Below are positions 40,985-41,781 of a stretch of 41,781 bases of DNA, piece by piece. The DNA lies in the NCBI GenBank assembly GCA_011109175.1, contig RDEW01000037.1:212110-253890 (forward strand), read 5' to 3'. Made by a program: the position numbers and the translations under genes. The notes beneath the pieces are model-generated. The model worked only from the letters and a program-made list of their open reading frames with translations. It did no database searches and was not told the origin of the DNA. Within the stretch, counting starts at the first letter, position 1, and each line of letters begins with the position of its first letter. This DNA comes from Dicyema japonicum (lineage: Eukaryota > Dicyemida > Rhombozoa > Dicyemidae).

Positions 40985-41781
40985 ATAGGTGTCCTGGATC
41001 TTTGATCTCTTCCTGAAACCATTGATCCGATCCTCCACAATTCTAATCGGTTCTAAGAGCTTGTTTTCGTCCTCGCTTAGACAGTTTTTCAATTTCTTGT
41101 TTAAGGAAAGCTTAATTGCAGCTTTCCTAGTCTTCTCTAGGAAGGATAAGATCTTCTCCCTTTTCGGAGAAAAAAACCACCCCTAGCACCCATAAAGTAG
41201 GCTATGGAGAATAACTCCCTTGAAGATGAACCGGTAGGTATCACGGCTAACGTGTAACATCCGTATACATAGGAGCGACTGAAAAACTCTCTTTCTCCTC
41301 CCCTTTATGTCGTCTATGTCTGCGTTTCCATAGTCGACCCCCAGGTAGCGCAGGCTGTGTGCATTGTTTACTCCCAGTGTCTATTCTTGTTTTAGGTGCT
41401 TTTTCACATTGCTTATTCGGAGTGCACAAGATTTTCAGCAGAGAACTTTAACCCTCTCAGGTTGCACCAATGTTCAATCTGGTCAACACACTCCCGGATT
41501 CTTCCTTCAGATATAGAAGATTTTAGAGATGTGTCCACCACGATTACGTCATCCGCATAAATAAGAAGACTAGTATTAATATTCCTCGGACGTGGAAAAC
41601 TCGCCATGAATATATTAAACAAAATAGGGCTCAATACTGAACCTTGTGGTACTCCTCTCTTGAATAATATTGCATCGGATATATTTCCACACACCTTCAC
41701 AAAAGATTGTCTTTCCCGAAGATAATTTCTTAGCCAAACAAATAGGTATCTTGGAACACATGCTGATCTCTCTTTGGCTTC
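40985..41781 (-). pseudogene. Jockey-like LINE RT, C-terminal half
   Basis: Entering from the right window edge: VWLRNYLRERQSFVKV, FKRGVPQGSVLSPILFNIFM (motif B), LLIYADDVIVVD (motif C), HWCNLRGLKFSAEN, then in other frames LRYLGVDYG, DIDDIKGRRKRVFQSL and IFKGVILHSLLYG. This is the standard order of a jockey-type ORF2. The frame breaks after 41413. The N-terminal part lies outside the window. Confidence 0.85.

Noticed and set aside
1-41781. tRNA, rRNA or spliceosomal RNA genes
   Set aside because: I looked for cloverleaf-like and conserved RNA segments by eye and saw none that I could support.

Overview
The window reads as nuclear DNA of a small-genome, AT-rich animal. Three spliced genes can be rebuilt on the + strand, and nearly all of their introns are 19-32 nt long (mostly 22-26 nt), with GT...AG ends and frames that close exactly. 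Introns this short, in an animal carrying PIWI, APE-type and RLE-type LINEs, hAT and pogo elements, fit a dicyemid mesozoan best. That assignment is an inference from intron size and repeat content; no marker gene proves it.

Genes. (1) 13887-17383: a 31-exon gene for a Rab32/38/29-like GTPase (about 925 aa) with a roughly 725-residue acidic N-terminal extension, an intact P-loop, a degenerate switch-II motif and a C-terminal Cys-Cys prenylation motif. Its first 26 introns are all phase 1. (2) 30962-33226: a 12-exon gene for a SPATA1-like protein (664 aa). (3) 33840-37108: a 15-exon PIWI gene (977 aa) with an RG-rich N-terminus and all four catalytic D-E-D-H residues. The SPATA1-like and PIWI genes lie head to tail about 0.6 kb apart. 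A short ORF with one membrane segment (12265-12540) may be a further exon.

Transposon fossils fill most of the rest. Family A is an RLE-type LINE whose C-terminal restriction-like endonuclease region (CRCG...H...C, KRPDG, WDxT) occurs at least eight times (3.6, 4.0, 6.1, 8.0-8.7, 9.7-10.5, 25.6, 28.3-29.2 and 30.5 kb). Family B is a second RLE-type LINE (RT at 0-0.95 kb and 22.5-23.4 kb; the 5' part of the RT at 17.6-18.3 kb; endonuclease end at 25.3-25.6 kb). APE-type LINE pieces lie at 6.2-9.6, 18.2-19.7, 21.6-22.4, 23.4-25.3, 30.2, 38, 39.8-41.0 and 41.0-41.8 kb. DNA transposons are a complete but dead pogo/Tigger element (19735-21616, TA target duplication) and hAT remnants (2.7-3.0 kb, 26.2-27.0 kb). 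An integrase relic lies near 11.1 kb.

Nesting gives relative ages. A family A copy cut an APE LINE ORF at 8.0-8.7 kb (12-bp target duplication). An APE LINE with a 2A-like motif split a family B copy at 23.4-25.3 kb (imperfect 13-bp duplication). The pogo element sits inside LINE sequence. A second layer is a series of two-copy local tandem duplications with periods of 92-209 bp. At least one has an undetermined base exactly at its join, so assembly or haplotype artefact must be considered.

The most interesting parts are the PIWI locus set among transposon debris, the large acidic Rab with its run of phase-1 micro-introns, and the well-preserved insertion footprints of family A.
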